A DNA stretch of 64,000 nucleotides from Jatrophihabitans sp035642535 (GTDB lineage Bacteria > Actinomycetota > Actinomycetes > Mycobacteriales > Jatrophihabitantaceae), in contig DASQSE010000019.1 of NCBI GenBank assembly GCA_035642535.1, forward strand, positions 14,812 through 78,811, read 5' to 3'. The notes beneath the pieces are model-generated. The model was not told the origin of the DNA, made no database searches, and saw only the letters and a list, made by a program, of their open reading frames with translations. Numbering within the stretch: the stretch's first letter is position 1; each line of letters opens with the position of its first letter. This document shows positions 1 through 8,244 of this stretch, piece by piece. The translations under genes and the position numbers were made by a program.

Positions 1-2
1 GC

Positions 3-893
3 CCGCACGCCGCGTACGGCGTTCGCTACTACGCGCCCGGCGCCGGCAAGACCGTCGCACTAACCTTCGACGACGGACCGGGTCGCAGCACGACGCCGAT
101 TCTGCGGGAGCTCGCCCGAGAGCACGTCGAGGCGACGTTCTTCAACCTAGGCCTGTATGAGGCGCAGAGCCCGAAGAAGGTACGCACCGAGGACCACACC
201 GGATTCGCCCTCGGTGACCACACCTGGGATCACCCGGACCTGACGCTGATGTCGCGCAAGCAGCAGGCCCGCGAGATCGATCGGGAGCGACGCAAGCAGG
301 CGTCGATCACCGGCGCCTATCCGTGCATGCTGCGTCCGCCGTACGGCAACTACAACTCGGCGACCCTGCGTCTCGCACAGCGCCGCGGCATGCGCGTCTG
401 GTACTGGTCCGTGGACACCGAGGACTGGAAGGCGAGCGGCTCGGACGACGCGTCCTGGATCAAGCGCATCGTCGCGCGCGCCGAGGCAGGCGGCACGATG
501 CGGCACCCGGTGATCCTCATGCACAACCAGATCGGCGGTAACCCGGCCACCGTCGACGCCCTGCCGACGATCATCAAGTACTACAAGTCGCACGGTTACC
601 GGTTCGTCGACCTCTACGGCCGCACCGGCCACCCGGTCATCCGGCACATCTCGCCCGCCGCAGGGCCGGCCGCCGGCGGAACCCGAGTCACGATCACCGG
701 GCACGACTTCCGCGGCGTCCGGCGCGTCGTGTTCGGGCGCTCGGCCGGCACCAAGCTCCAGGTCGAGTCGGGGCGCAAACTGCTGGTGACCAGCCCCCGG
801 CACGCGGCCGGCCGGGTGCACCTGCGCATCGTCACGACGTTCGGCACCTCGCCGAAACGAGCCCGCGACATGTTCCGCTTCCGCGCCGCATGA
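3..893 (+). CDS. Polysaccharide deacetylase (NodB domain) with C-terminal IPT/TIG domain, 5' truncated by window edge
   Basis: The reading frame is open from the first bases of the window and ends at TGA 891-893, so the N-terminus, probably including a secretion signal, is missing. Seen: the NodB-homology metal motif TFDDGPG at codons about 21-27, the second metal motif DHTWDHPDL (H-x3-H) near codons 73-81, and RPPYGNY about 35 residues later. This set defines carbohydrate esterase family 4, which removes N-acetyl or O-acetyl groups from peptidoglycan, chitin or xylan outside the membrane. The last about 80 residues (from HPVIRHISPAAGPAAGGTRV) read as an IPT/TIG immunoglobulin-like domain, probably carbohydrate binding or a spacer. 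The substrate cannot be told. It lies close to the amino-sugar locus, but an intervening convergent gene argues against co-transcription. Confidence 0.85.
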   Translation, partial: PHAAYGVRYYAPGAGKTVALTFDDGPGRSTTPILRELAREHVEATFFNLGLYEAQSPKKVRTEDHTGFALGDHTWDHPDLTLMSRKQQAREIDRERRKQASITGAYPCMLRPPYGNYNSATLRLAQRRGMRVWYWSVDTEDWKASGSDDASWIKRIVARAEAGGTMRHPVILMHNQIGGNPATVDALPTIIKYYKSHGYRFVDLYGRTGHPVIRHISPAAGPAAGGTRVTITGHDFRGVRRVVFGRSAGTKLQVESGRKLLVTSPRHAAGRVHLRIVTTFGTSPKRARDMFRFRAA

Positions 894-1013
894 GGTGGTG
901 CTTCGACGAGCTCGTAGGCTGATCAACGGGTCGTAGGTTGCCGATCGGGAGTGGGCCGCGCAGTCATGGACGACATGCCGCCTCGGTCGTACGGCCAGCT
1001 GATCGAGACGACT

Positions 1014-1790
1014 ATGCGAATCGTCACCTGGAACGTCTGGGGCCGGTACGGTCCGTGGCAGCAGCGCGAGGCGGCGATCATCGCGACCTTGCGAGACGCG
1101 CGTCCCGACATCGTCGTGCTCACCGAGTCGTGGGCCAAGGGCGAGGACAGCCAGTGCGCCCGCCTGGCCGATCCGCTCGGCCTGCCGCATCACTGCTTTA
1201 CCGGGCTGCCGGCGCAAGAGGACGAGGCGGCCCTGTCCGGGGTCGCCGTGTTGTCTCGCTGGCCGGTGCGGCGCGAGGCAAACCTCGCCTTCGGCAGTGC
1301 CGCTCGCGCGCAGTTCGCCGAACTGTCCGGTCCGCGGGGCCCGATCCAGGTCTACGGCGTGGCGATGGACGCCTGGTGGCTCGACGAGAGCCAAGCCCGT
1401 CAACACGCGGTGCGTGGGCTGCTCGCCCACCTCGGCCAGGCTCAGGACGAGCGGGCCGCGCTGATCGTGTGCGGCGATTTCAACGCCGACCCGGCGAGCG
1501 ACGAGATCCGGATGCTCACCGGCCGCACTACTGCGCCCGTCCCGGGCCTGTCGTTCTGTGACGCGTGGGAGATGGCCGGCGCACCGACTCCGGGCCATAC
1601 CTGGGCGAACGACAACCCCTGGGCCACCGCGCTCCTGTGGCCGAACCGCCGGATCGACTACATCTTCTCCGCCGCGCCGCGGCCCGGCGGCGCAGGTCAT
1701 GCGGTGCGTACGGCGCTACTCGGCACCGACCCCGTTGACGACATCTACCCTTCGGACCACTACGCGCTGCAAGCCGACCTCCGCTACTGA
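1014..1790 (+). CDS. Endonuclease/exonuclease/phosphatase (EEP) family protein
   Basis: A 258-residue protein beginning MRIVTWNVWGRYG, the typical first strand and metal-binding Asn of the DNase I/exonuclease III/inositol phosphatase fold. Further motifs are VLTESW (metal-binding Glu), VCGDFNADP (catalytic Asp/Asn) and YPSDHYAL (catalytic Asp-His at the C-terminus), all in the expected order. The full EEP catalytic set is therefore present. Members hydrolyse phosphodiester or phosphomonoester bonds in nucleic acids, lipids or small molecules, and the substrate is not evident. An in-frame ATG at 951 would add 21 residues of no recognisable content; I prefer 1014 because EEP proteins normally start at this strand. 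No signal peptide, so probably cytoplasmic. It ends six bases before a perfect hairpin and converges on the next gene. Confidence 0.8.
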   Translation: MRIVTWNVWGRYGPWQQREAAIIATLRDARPDIVVLTESWAKGEDSQCARLADPLGLPHHCFTGLPAQEDEAALSGVAVLSRWPVRREANLAFGSAARAQFAELSGPRGPIQVYGVAMDAWWLDESQARQHAVRGLLAHLGQAQDERAALIVCGDFNADPASDEIRMLTGRTTAPVPGLSFCDAWEMAGAPTPGHTWANDNPWATALLWPNRRIDYIFSAAPRPGGAGHAVRTALLGTDPVDDIYPSDHYALQADLRY

Positions 1791-1795
1791 CGGTT

Positions 1796-1847
1796 CGAGT
1801 TGTCCGCCCTTCGTGGCGTGTGCACGTACTGACGGGCGGACAACTCG
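1796..1847. repeat. Intergenic hairpin, repeat family 1 copy 1 (likely bidirectional terminator)
   Basis: Perfect 14-bp inverted repeat: CGAGTTGTCCGCCC at 1796-1809 and GGGCGGACAACTCG at 1834-1847, with a 24-nt loop. It sits exactly between two convergent genes and so probably ends both transcripts. The same arm sequence and a related loop recur twice near 22.0-22.1 kb, so this is a dispersed element and not just a local terminator. Confidence 0.8.
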
Positions 1848-1859
1848 GTGAGAGAGGCG

Positions 1860-2276
1860 TCAGTCCATCCGTTGGCCGAGCCCGAGCATGTTCCCCTCGC
1901 TGTCGCGGAACCACGCGGCCCGCTCGCCGACGCCGCCGTCCGACGGATAGTTCCCCGCAACGTCGGCAATGCCGTTCACGGTCGTCAGACCCGGAACGCG
2001 GACGTCCTCGAACACGACACCGCGCTCGCGCAGTTCGGCGACGGCTGCTTCGATGTCGTCGACGCGCCAGCCCAGCTGGGTGTGTTCACCGGATGGTCGG
2101 CCGCTCGTTGCGAAGAGCGCGAAGATCGTGCTCCCGCATCGGTATTTCAGCCCGCCCGGCCGCTCCTCGGCCGGCTCCAGGCCGAGCTTGTCCGCGTACC
2201 ACGCCCGGGCCCGCTCGAGATCCTGCGCGGGCAGCCGAGCGGCGACGTCGCTGCGTGCGAGCACCGTCACGTCCAT
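1860..2276 (-). CDS. VOC (glyoxalase/bleomycin resistance) family protein
   Basis: A 138-residue single-unit vicinal-oxygen-chelate protein. Seen: the opening RLPAQDLERARAWYADKLG, typical of the first beta-alpha unit, a central QLGWRVDDIEAAVAELRERG, and a terminal FRDSEGNMLGLGQ strand where VOC proteins place the C-terminal metal ligand (D-x-EGN). Small VOC proteins are often annotated as glyoxalase-like, dioxygenase-like or antibiotic-binding; none of these can be assigned. ATG 2276 follows a purine-rich GGAGGGAG almost directly. A 15-bp palindrome lies 18-32 nt upstream (2294-2308) and is a possible operator. The gene follows the GH20 gene on the same strand with a 70-bp gap. Confidence 0.75.
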   Translation of the reverse strand: MDVTVLARSDVAARLPAQDLERARAWYADKLGLEPAEERPGGLKYRCGSTIFALFATSGRPSGEHTQLGWRVDDIEAAVAELRERGVVFEDVRVPGLTTVNGIADVAGNYPSDGGVGERAAWFRDSEGNMLGLGQRMD

Positions 2277-2293
2277 CTCCCTCCGGTGGGTTG

Positions 2294-2308
2294 CCTACCT
2301 AAGGTAGG
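2294..2308. promoter_or_regulatory. 15-bp palindrome upstream of VOC gene
   Basis: CCTACCTAAGGTAGG, with arms of 7 bp around one central base, lies in the 70-bp gap between the GH20 gene and the VOC gene. Its position just before the VOC start suggests a repressor or MerR-like operator. A similar TACCT..AGGTA palindrome lies at 29343-29360 upstream of the histone-tail-like gene. No cognate regulator is identified. Confidence 0.4.
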
Positions 2309-2346
2309 ACGGCCACCGCAGGCCGAACTCATCGCAGCGTCGTGCG

Positions 2347-4332
2347 CTAGCGACTGCGCAGCGTCAGATTCACGACTGCCGGGAACGTGCCGGCCGCCGT
2401 GATCGTCACCTGGACGTCGAACGCCCCGTGCGCCGAGTAGGTGTGCGTGGCGGCCACCGAGTACAGGCCGTTGACGGTCGTGCTCGTGCTCGGCGTCCCG
2501 GACAGCACCGCCTGACTCGTCGTGCCGTCACCCCAGTCGACGGTCGCGCTCAGCGCGCCGGTAGCGAACCCGGGCGCGGACACCGCGGCGAGTGCGCCGC
2601 TGACGGTGCCGCTCCGGTCCACGGTCGGCGTGCCGGCTGCGGCGTCGAGCCGCCACGGCACTTCCGGGGTCGGGTAGAAGTTCGTCCCGGCGGCGAGCCA
2701 GCGGGCGCCCTGTGCCGCGAGCCGCACCACGAAGTCCTGGTACGCCGGACTCGACTTACCGGTGCGGTCGGCCTGCGGCGACCAGCCGAGTTCGGCGAGC
2801 GCGGGCAGCCGCGGGAACACCATATAGTCGATGTTGCTGGGGTTGACTACCGTCTCGGCCCACATCGCGCCCTCTACGCCGATCACGTCGTCGTCGGTGA
2901 CGCCGTCGACGTAAGAGCCCGGATCCCAGTTGTAGAACTGGTCGACGTCGCAGCCGGAGTTGCACGCCCAGCTCAGGCCGAGCGAGGACGGTATGCCGGG
3001 CGCGTACTTCTGGTCGAGATACGCGTGCGTCGCCGGCGCCATGACGATCTTCATGCCCTTCTGCACCGCATTGGTCGCCGTCTCCGTGCCGGCGTCGGAT
3101 CCCGACGCGGGGTTCCAGTACTCGGCGACCGATCCCGGCGCGAGTTGCGTGCCGGCACCGGAGATCTCCGCCCAGCCCATCACGGTCTTGCCGTGGCTGT
3201 TGACGACGCCGCCCTCGCGGTTGACGAGCGCCGCGTACCGATCGTGGGTGAGCACTGTGCTGGGCACCTCGTCGCCGCCGATGTTGTAGTACGGCCCCGG
3301 GGACATCGCCGAGAGTTGCGCGATGATCGCGGAGAGGATCGTCCAGGTGTTGTCGCTCTCCGGGCACAGCGCGCTGTAGCCGACGTCGCCGGTGAAGTTC
3401 CAGACCGGCGGATCGTTCGTGCTGCAGTTGATGTCCTGCGGATGCCCGTTGAGCAGCGGGTTGGACGTGTCGTTGTACTCCGACATGATGATCGCGTTGT
3501 TGTGCCCCGGCGTATCCACCTCGGGCACGACCGTCATGAAGTGCGCGGCCGCGTAGGCGACGACCTCCTTGTACTCCGCCTGCGTCCAGAAGCCGCCCGG
3601 ATCCATGGTGCGTCCGCCGGTGCCGACCGAGCCCTGCCCGCCGATGTTGGTCAGGTTCGGGAAGCCGTTGATGACGATGCGGAAGCCCTGGTCGTCGCTC
3701 ACGTGCAGGTGCAGCACGTTGATCTTGTATGCGGAGGCCTGGTCGATGAGCCGCATGACCGCGGACGGCGGCTCGAAGTGCCGCGCGATGTCGAGCATCA
3801 CGCCGCGGTACTGGTAGCGCGGCGAGTCGGTGATGTGCATGGCCGGCATGGTCCACGCGACGTGTCGCACCGTCGGGCTGTCGATCCATGGTGGAAGCAG
3901 TTGGCGGATCGTCTGCACGCCGTTGAACAGCCCGTGCGGAGTGGCTGCGACGAGTGATACGCCGGCGCCGCTCACCTGGAGCCGGTAGCCCTCCGGGCCC
4001 GGCGCTGATCCGATCGCCAGCGAGATGTCCCCGCCGCGGGGTTGACCGGTGCCGACCGGCAGCCGGTAACCCGTGGCAGGCCGCAGGGCGGCGGCCAGGT
4101 CGTTCGCAACCGCCGCCGCCCCGGCTCCCGCGGCGACGACGCGTGCGTCGGCGCCGAGCGTGAAGTGCCCGGAGTCGACCGTCATCTGCGCCGGTTGCGG
4201 GATCACTTGCGGCGCCGGGTCGGCCGGGTCCGCACCTGCGGACGGCGCGGCGCTGACGGCGAGCCCGAGCCCGGTGACTGCAATGGCCACGAGCGAGAGG
4301 GCCTTCCTCGGGAGTGCGGTGAGTCTGGTCAT
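2347..4332 (-). CDS. Secreted beta-N-acetylhexosaminidase, GH20, with C-terminal PKD-like domain
   Basis: A 661-residue exported glycosidase that releases terminal GlcNAc/GalNAc from chitin oligosaccharides or glycoconjugates. Seen: an N-terminal signal peptide (about residues 1-34: basic start, Ala/Leu core, AxA-type end), a GH20b-like N-terminal domain (about 42-165), then the TIM barrel with RGVMLDIARHF, HLHVSDDQGFR and VVPEVDTPGH. The catalytic Asp-Glu pair of substrate-assisted catalysis is in NIGGDEVP (D354, E355). The last about 90 residues contain VDWGDG and HTYSAHGAFDVQV, the hallmarks of a PKD fold, probably for binding to polymer. ATG 4332 lies 25 bp after the GH3 gene on the same strand, so the two hexosaminidases probably form one operon under the dre-like site at 6152. 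Confidence 0.93.
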   Translation of the reverse strand: MTRLTALPRKALSLVAIAVTGLGLAVSAAPSAGADPADPAPQVIPQPAQMTVDSGHFTLGADARVVAAGAGAAAVANDLAAALRPATGYRLPVGTGQPRGGDISLAIGSAPGPEGYRLQVSGAGVSLVAATPHGLFNGVQTIRQLLPPWIDSPTVRHVAWTMPAMHITDSPRYQYRGVMLDIARHFEPPSAVMRLIDQASAYKINVLHLHVSDDQGFRIVINGFPNLTNIGGQGSVGTGGRTMDPGGFWTQAEYKEVVAYAAAHFMTVVPEVDTPGHNNAIIMSEYNDTSNPLLNGHPQDINCSTNDPPVWNFTGDVGYSALCPESDNTWTILSAIIAQLSAMSPGPYYNIGGDEVPSTVLTHDRYAALVNREGGVVNSHGKTVMGWAEISGAGTQLAPGSVAEYWNPASGSDAGTETATNAVQKGMKIVMAPATHAYLDQKYAPGIPSSLGLSWACNSGCDVDQFYNWDPGSYVDGVTDDDVIGVEGAMWAETVVNPSNIDYMVFPRLPALAELGWSPQADRTGKSSPAYQDFVVRLAAQGARWLAAGTNFYPTPEVPWRLDAAAGTPTVDRSGTVSGALAAVSAPGFATGALSATVDWGDGTTSQAVLSGTPSTSTTVNGLYSVAATHTYSAHGAFDVQVTITAAGTFPAVVNLTLRSR

Positions 4333-4357
4333 GATGGCCCCCTCGGGTCACGGGAGA

Positions 4358-6133
4358 TCAGTAGTGCAGGCCCGTCCCGAAGGACGCGATGACGGTTGAC
4401 CCGTCGGCGCTGCGAATGGTTGCCGGCAGATGGCCCATCGGTTGGGCGCCGAACAGGTCGGCCACGAGCGCATTGAGAGTGTCCGACTGGTAGCCGTATG
4501 CGGCCACGAACGTCGGTGCGGACGGGAAATAGGCGAGGTCGTAAGGGGCGGCCAACGCGACGACGACGACCGGCTTGCCGGTGCCGAGCAGTGCCTGCAC
4601 GAGGTGCTGCTGGCCGGCGTCGCCCCACGCGCCGTTCGTCGTGACCACGACCGCGTCCGAACTCTGCGCCGCGGTCACCGCGGCCGCAATGGTGGCCTGG
4701 CTCGGATTCGAGCCGGTGTAGACGCGCTGGGTGCTCACACCGTGGGTCGCGATCGAGGTGGCGAGCGTCTGCGTCGTGCCGAGTCCCCAACCGGTGACGA
4801 GCACCTTGTTGCCGGTGCCGGCGGCGAACGGCAGCACGCCGTCGTTGTTGCGGACGAGCGTGATCGAGTTCTGCGCAGTGCGGGCCGCGACGGCGTGCTG
4901 CGCCGGGGTGCCGACCTTCGATGCCGCGGCGCCCGCGTCGACGAGCGCGTTGTCGAACAGGCCGAGCTTCTCCTTCAGCCGCAGGATGCGCAGCACCGAC
5001 TCGTCGAGCCGTGCCTGGCTGATCTCGCCGGACTGCACCGCCGCGCGCACTGCGTCGATGGATCCGCCGAGGTCGGACGGCATGAGCAGCAGGTCGTCGC
5101 CGGCGTCCAGCCCCTGCACGGCGCGCTGGTCGGCCGGGATGTCCTGCAGTGCCGCTGCCGAGAGGGCGTCGGTGACTACGACGCCGTTGTAGTCGAGCGT
5201 GCCGCGCAACAGCCCGGTGACGATCGGCTTCGACATGCTCGCCGGCATCCCCGACGGGTCGAGCGCCGGCGCGATGATGTGCGCGGCCATGATCGAATCC
5301 ACACCCGCGCCGATCGCGGCGCGGAACGGCGGCAGGTCGTTGTGCTCGAACTGCTGCCTGGTCTCGTCGGTGACGGCCACGCCGTTGTCGGTGTTGACAC
5401 TCGTGCTGCCCAGCCCGGGGAAGTGCTTGGCGGTGGCCGCAACGCCGGCACTCTGGTAGCCGGCGACCGACGCGGCGCTCATCGCGGCTACGGGAGCAGC
5501 GCGGTCGCCGAACGAGCGCGGCCCGTCGGCGCTGTTGGCCGGATTGGTGTTGACGTCGACCACCGGCGCGTCGTCGACGTTGATGCCGAGCGCGGCGAGT
5601 TCCGCGCCCGTGACGTGCGACATCGCGAACGAGGTGGGTGCCGAGAAGGTCGCGCCGATCGCCATGTTGCCCGGCGACACGGCCAGCGGCGCGCCGATCC
5701 GGACGACGTTGCCGCCCTCCTGATCGGTGCTGACGAGCAGCGGCGCGCCGCCGTCGGCCGCGGCCGCCTGCTGCAAACCGTTGGAGAGGTTCGCGATCTG
5801 CGTCGGGTTGGCGAGGTTGCCGCTCCAGGTGAAGTAGATGACCCCGCCGAGGTGGTACTTGGCCATGAGTTCGGCGCCGTTGTCGACGCCGTAGAGCGCC
5901 TGGTTCTGCGCCGTGTACGCCGGATCGGTCGTCGTCGCGGTGTCGCCGTAGACGTACGTCTCGAACAGTTGCCCGATCTTCTGGTCGAGGCTCATGCCGG
6001 CGAGTGCCGCCTGGGCCGGGTCGCTGCCTGCTGCGGTGGCCGGCACCGGCGCCGCGGCGGCGACCCCCCAGGCGAGGACGAACGCGCCGACAGCGGCGGC
6101 AACGCGGCGACCGAAACTATGCTGGTAAGTCAT
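4358..6133 (-). CDS. Secreted GH3 family beta-N-acetylhexosaminidase-like glycosidase
   Basis: A 591-residue exported GH3 enzyme. I start at ATG 6133 (MTYQHSFGRR), which gives a clean signal peptide ending near residue 35; the in-frame ATG at 6175 would put the operator-like site inside the gene. Seen: VSTDQEGG, AKHFPGLG (K236-H237) and the nucleophile motif VVVTDALS (D322), matching NagZ-like GH3 enzymes that retain configuration. The loop carrying the NagZ acid/base Asp-His is unusual here (STSVNTDNG, no His). A C-terminal (alpha/beta) sandwich domain follows, from about residue 400. Likely role: cleaving GlcNAc from muropeptides or chito-oligomers outside the cell. First gene of a GH3-GH20 unit, divergent from dasR. 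Confidence 0.88.
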   Translation of the reverse strand: MTYQHSFGRRVAAAVGAFVLAWGVAAAAPVPATAAGSDPAQAALAGMSLDQKIGQLFETYVYGDTATTTDPAYTAQNQALYGVDNGAELMAKYHLGGVIYFTWSGNLANPTQIANLSNGLQQAAAADGGAPLLVSTDQEGGNVVRIGAPLAVSPGNMAIGATFSAPTSFAMSHVTGAELAALGINVDDAPVVDVNTNPANSADGPRSFGDRAAPVAAMSAASVAGYQSAGVAATAKHFPGLGSTSVNTDNGVAVTDETRQQFEHNDLPPFRAAIGAGVDSIMAAHIIAPALDPSGMPASMSKPIVTGLLRGTLDYNGVVVTDALSAAALQDIPADQRAVQGLDAGDDLLLMPSDLGGSIDAVRAAVQSGEISQARLDESVLRILRLKEKLGLFDNALVDAGAAASKVGTPAQHAVAARTAQNSITLVRNNDGVLPFAAGTGNKVLVTGWGLGTTQTLATSIATHGVSTQRVYTGSNPSQATIAAAVTAAQSSDAVVVTTNGAWGDAGQQHLVQALLGTGKPVVVVALAAPYDLAYFPSAPTFVAAYGYQSDTLNALVADLFGAQPMGHLPATIRSADGSTVIASFGTGLHY

Positions 6134-6151
6134 CAGGACCAATCCCCATAT

Positions 6152-6163
6152 TGGTCTGTACCA
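6152..6163. promoter_or_regulatory. dre-like DasR operator upstream of GH3-GH20
   Basis: TGGTCTGTACCA at 6152-6163 matches the core of the DasR responsive element known from Streptomyces (TGGTCTAGACCA) in 10 of 12 positions. It lies 19 nt upstream of the GH3 start, a position suited to roadblock or promoter-proximal repression. The copy before the ABC importer (12333-12344) differs from it by one base. Confidence 0.6.
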
Positions 6164-6271
6164 TGTGGATTGCACCAGTACAGCCGCTAAGCCGACCGGA
6201 TGTCAATGTTGTCCGCATTTTTCCGTTCTTTCCGAGCCGCGCGCCCGGCATTCCGGCGCCCGCTGCCCGCG

Positions 6272-6287
6272 ACTGGACTAGACCACT
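6272..6287. promoter_or_regulatory. dre operator upstream of dasR
   Basis: ACTGGACTAGACCACT differs from the Streptomyces dre consensus ACTGGTCTAGACCACT at a single base. It lies 58 nt upstream of the preferred dasR start, in the divergent region between the GH3 gene and dasR, consistent with autoregulation and possibly with control of both directions. Confidence 0.7.
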
Positions 6288-6345
6288 GCGGGCGATCATG
6301 CTTGACTGGTTCGTGTCGACGGAGCCGACCTCGAGGCGGTCTTAC

Positions 6346-7077
6346 GTGAGCGGCGCAGACCCGCAACCGCCCCGCGAACCCAAGTACTACCTCGTCAAGC
6401 GGCACCTCGTCGCGGCCATCCAGTCCCTCGACCCGGGGACTGCCGTGCCCACCGAGCGCGTCCTCTCCGCGCAGTTCGGCACGTCGCGCGCGACCGTGCG
6501 GCAGGCGGTGCAGGACCTGGTCGCGGAAGGCCGGCTCGTCCGCCGCCAGGGATCGGGCACCTACGTCGCCGAACCGAAGCTGACGTGGCCGCTGCAGCTC
6601 GCCGGCTTCACCGAGCAGGCGGTCGAAGGTGGCTTCACGCCGTCGACCCAGCTGCTCGCCGCGGAGCGGATCCGCGCTGTCGAAGGCGTGGCCGCACGGC
6701 TGCGGATCCGGGTCGGCGACCCGGTGTTCCGGGTCGAGCGGTTGCGGCTGGCCGACGAGCGGCCGATGGCGGTCGAGACGTCGCACCTGCCCGCACGTCG
6801 CTTCCCGCGACTCGTCTCGCACATGCAGCGCGCGACGTCGCTCTATGCGGTGCTCAAAGACGTGTACCGGGTCGTCGCCGCCAGCGCCGAGGAGTCGATC
6901 TCGACCGCGCCGGCATCGCCACGCGAGGCCGACCTGCTGAAGACCGATACCGGCGCGCCGATGCTCGTGCTCGGCCGGCACACCTTCGACGCCGACGACG
7001 AGCCGATCGAATGGGTCACGAGCTGGTATCGCGGCGACCGAGTCACGTTCGTCGCCGAGTTGCTGCCGCGGAAGTGA
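6346..7077 (+). CDS. dasR: GntR/HutC-type transcriptional regulator, DasR-like
   Basis: A 243-residue regulator. The N-terminal GntR winged helix (PKYYLVKRHL, VPTERVLSAQFGTSRATVRQ) is followed by a UTRA effector domain (about residues 85-235). The wording throughout, including PMAVETSHLPARRFP, ATSLYAVL and EWVTSWYRGDR, closely parallels Streptomyces DasR as I remember it. DasR represses chitin/GlcNAc genes and is released by glucosamine-6-phosphate or GlcNAc-6-phosphate. Start: GTG 6346 has GAGG 9 nt upstream; the in-frame ATG at 6298 has no clear ribosome site and would sit 10 nt after the dre site. It is followed at once by nagA, whose ribosome site overlaps its end. The locus context (hexosaminidases, nagA, amino-sugar importer) supports the ortholog call. 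Confidence 0.88.
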   Translation: MSGADPQPPREPKYYLVKRHLVAAIQSLDPGTAVPTERVLSAQFGTSRATVRQAVQDLVAEGRLVRRQGSGTYVAEPKLTWPLQLAGFTEQAVEGGFTPSTQLLAAERIRAVEGVAARLRIRVGDPVFRVERLRLADERPMAVETSHLPARRFPRLVSHMQRATSLYAVLKDVYRVVAASAEESISTAPASPREADLLKTDTGAPMLVLGRHTFDADDEPIEWVTSWYRGDRVTFVAELLPRK

Positions 7078-7082
7078 CGCCA

Positions 7083-8240
7083 GTGACGAGCGCGCACCCG
7101 ACGGTGCTGGCGAACGCCCGGGTGGTCACGCCCCGCGGCGTCCTCGACCGCGGCTGGGTAGCTGTCGAGGACGGCCGGATAACAGCCGTCGAAGGCGGCC
7201 GGCCCCGGGCTGCCGCGGAGGACCTCGCCGGCGCGTGGCTGCTGCCGGGCTTCATCGACATGCACGTGCACGGCGGCGGCGGTCACGATTCCGCCGCGTC
7301 GCCCGACGATCTGGCCGCGGCCGTCGCGTTCCACCGCATGCACGGCACGACGCGCACACTCGTCTCGCTGGTCACCGCACCCGTGGCAGCGCTCGTCGAA
7401 CAACTCGGCTGGATCGCGGACGCGGCGCAGGCCGGGCCGACACCGAACGGCCACGTCGTGGGCGCGCACTTGGAGGGACCGTTCCTGTCTCGTGCACACT
7501 GCGGCGCACAGAATCCCGCGCACCTGATCGAGCCCGATGCAGCGATCTTGGAGCGGCTCGTCGCGGCGGCGGGCGGCACGCTGCGCAGCGTCACGATCGC
7601 GCCGGAACTGCCCGGTGCGCTGCGCCTGATCCGTGCGCTGCGCGCAGGCGACGTGCTGATCGCGCTCGGCCACACGGACGCGACCTACGCGCAGGCGATG
7701 GCCGCGATCGACGCCGGGGCGATGGTGGCGACGCACCTGTTCAACGGCATGCGGCCGCTGCATCACCGCGAGCCGGGCGTCGTCGGGGCCGCACTCGCCT
7801 CCGGCTTGTGCTGTGAGGTGATCAACGACGGGATCCACGTGCACCCGGTGATCACGTCGCTGATCGCGGAGCATCCCGAGCGACTGGTGCTCATCACCGA
7901 CGCGATCGACGCGGCGGGCGTCGGCGACGGTGAGTTCGTCCTCGGCGGGCAGCCGGTCCGGGTGCACCACGGCGTGGCGCGCCTGGCGGCAACCGGGTCG
8001 CTGGCGGGCAGCACCCTCACGATGGACGCGGCGCTGCGCCGCGCCGTCCGCGACTGCGGCCTGCCGATCGAAGTGGCCTCGGCCGCGGCGTCCGGCAATC
8101 CCGCGCGCCTGCTGGGCATCGACGACAGGTGCGGCGCGATCGCCGTCGGCCTCGACGCCGACCTCGTCGTGCTCGACGACAAGTTGCGTGTCACCTCGGT
8201 GATGGCGGGCGGCCGGCGCCACGAGTCGCGTGTGGCGTGA
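7083..8240 (+). CDS. nagA: N-acetylglucosamine-6-phosphate deacetylase
   Basis: A 385-residue amidohydrolase converting GlcNAc-6-phosphate to glucosamine-6-phosphate and acetate. Seen: metal motif FIDMHVHGGGG (HxH), HLEGPFLS, LGHTDATYAQAM, THLFNGMRPLHHREPG and VLITDAIDAAG, all characteristic of NagA in order, with the catalytic Asp in the last motif. GTG 7083 is used with CGGAAG just upstream, inside the end of dasR, so the two are translationally linked. Downstream it converges on the SIS gene with a 4-bp gap. It supplies the product that the SIS-type enzyme probably deaminates and that regulates DasR. Confidence 0.92.
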   Translation: MTSAHPTVLANARVVTPRGVLDRGWVAVEDGRITAVEGGRPRAAAEDLAGAWLLPGFIDMHVHGGGGHDSAASPDDLAAAVAFHRMHGTTRTLVSLVTAPVAALVEQLGWIADAAQAGPTPNGHVVGAHLEGPFLSRAHCGAQNPAHLIEPDAAILERLVAAAGGTLRSVTIAPELPGALRLIRALRAGDVLIALGHTDATYAQAMAAIDAGAMVATHLFNGMRPLHHREPGVVGAALASGLCCEVINDGIHVHPVITSLIAEHPERLVLITDAIDAAGVGDGEFVLGGQPVRVHHGVARLAATGSLAGSTLTMDAALRRAVRDCGLPIEVASAAASGNPARLLGIDDRCGAIAVGLDADLVVLDDKLRVTSVMAGGRRHESRVA

Positions 8241-8244
8241 CCTC

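Noticed and set aside
147..1700. 517-codon open frame on the minus strand
   Set aside because: Antisense to the deacetylase and the EEP hydrolase, which both have full motif sets; the frame itself has no recognisable domain.
6298..6345. ATG 6298 as dasR start
   Set aside because: It has no clear ribosome site and lies 10 nt from the dre site; GTG 6346 has GAGG at a good distance. Not excluded.
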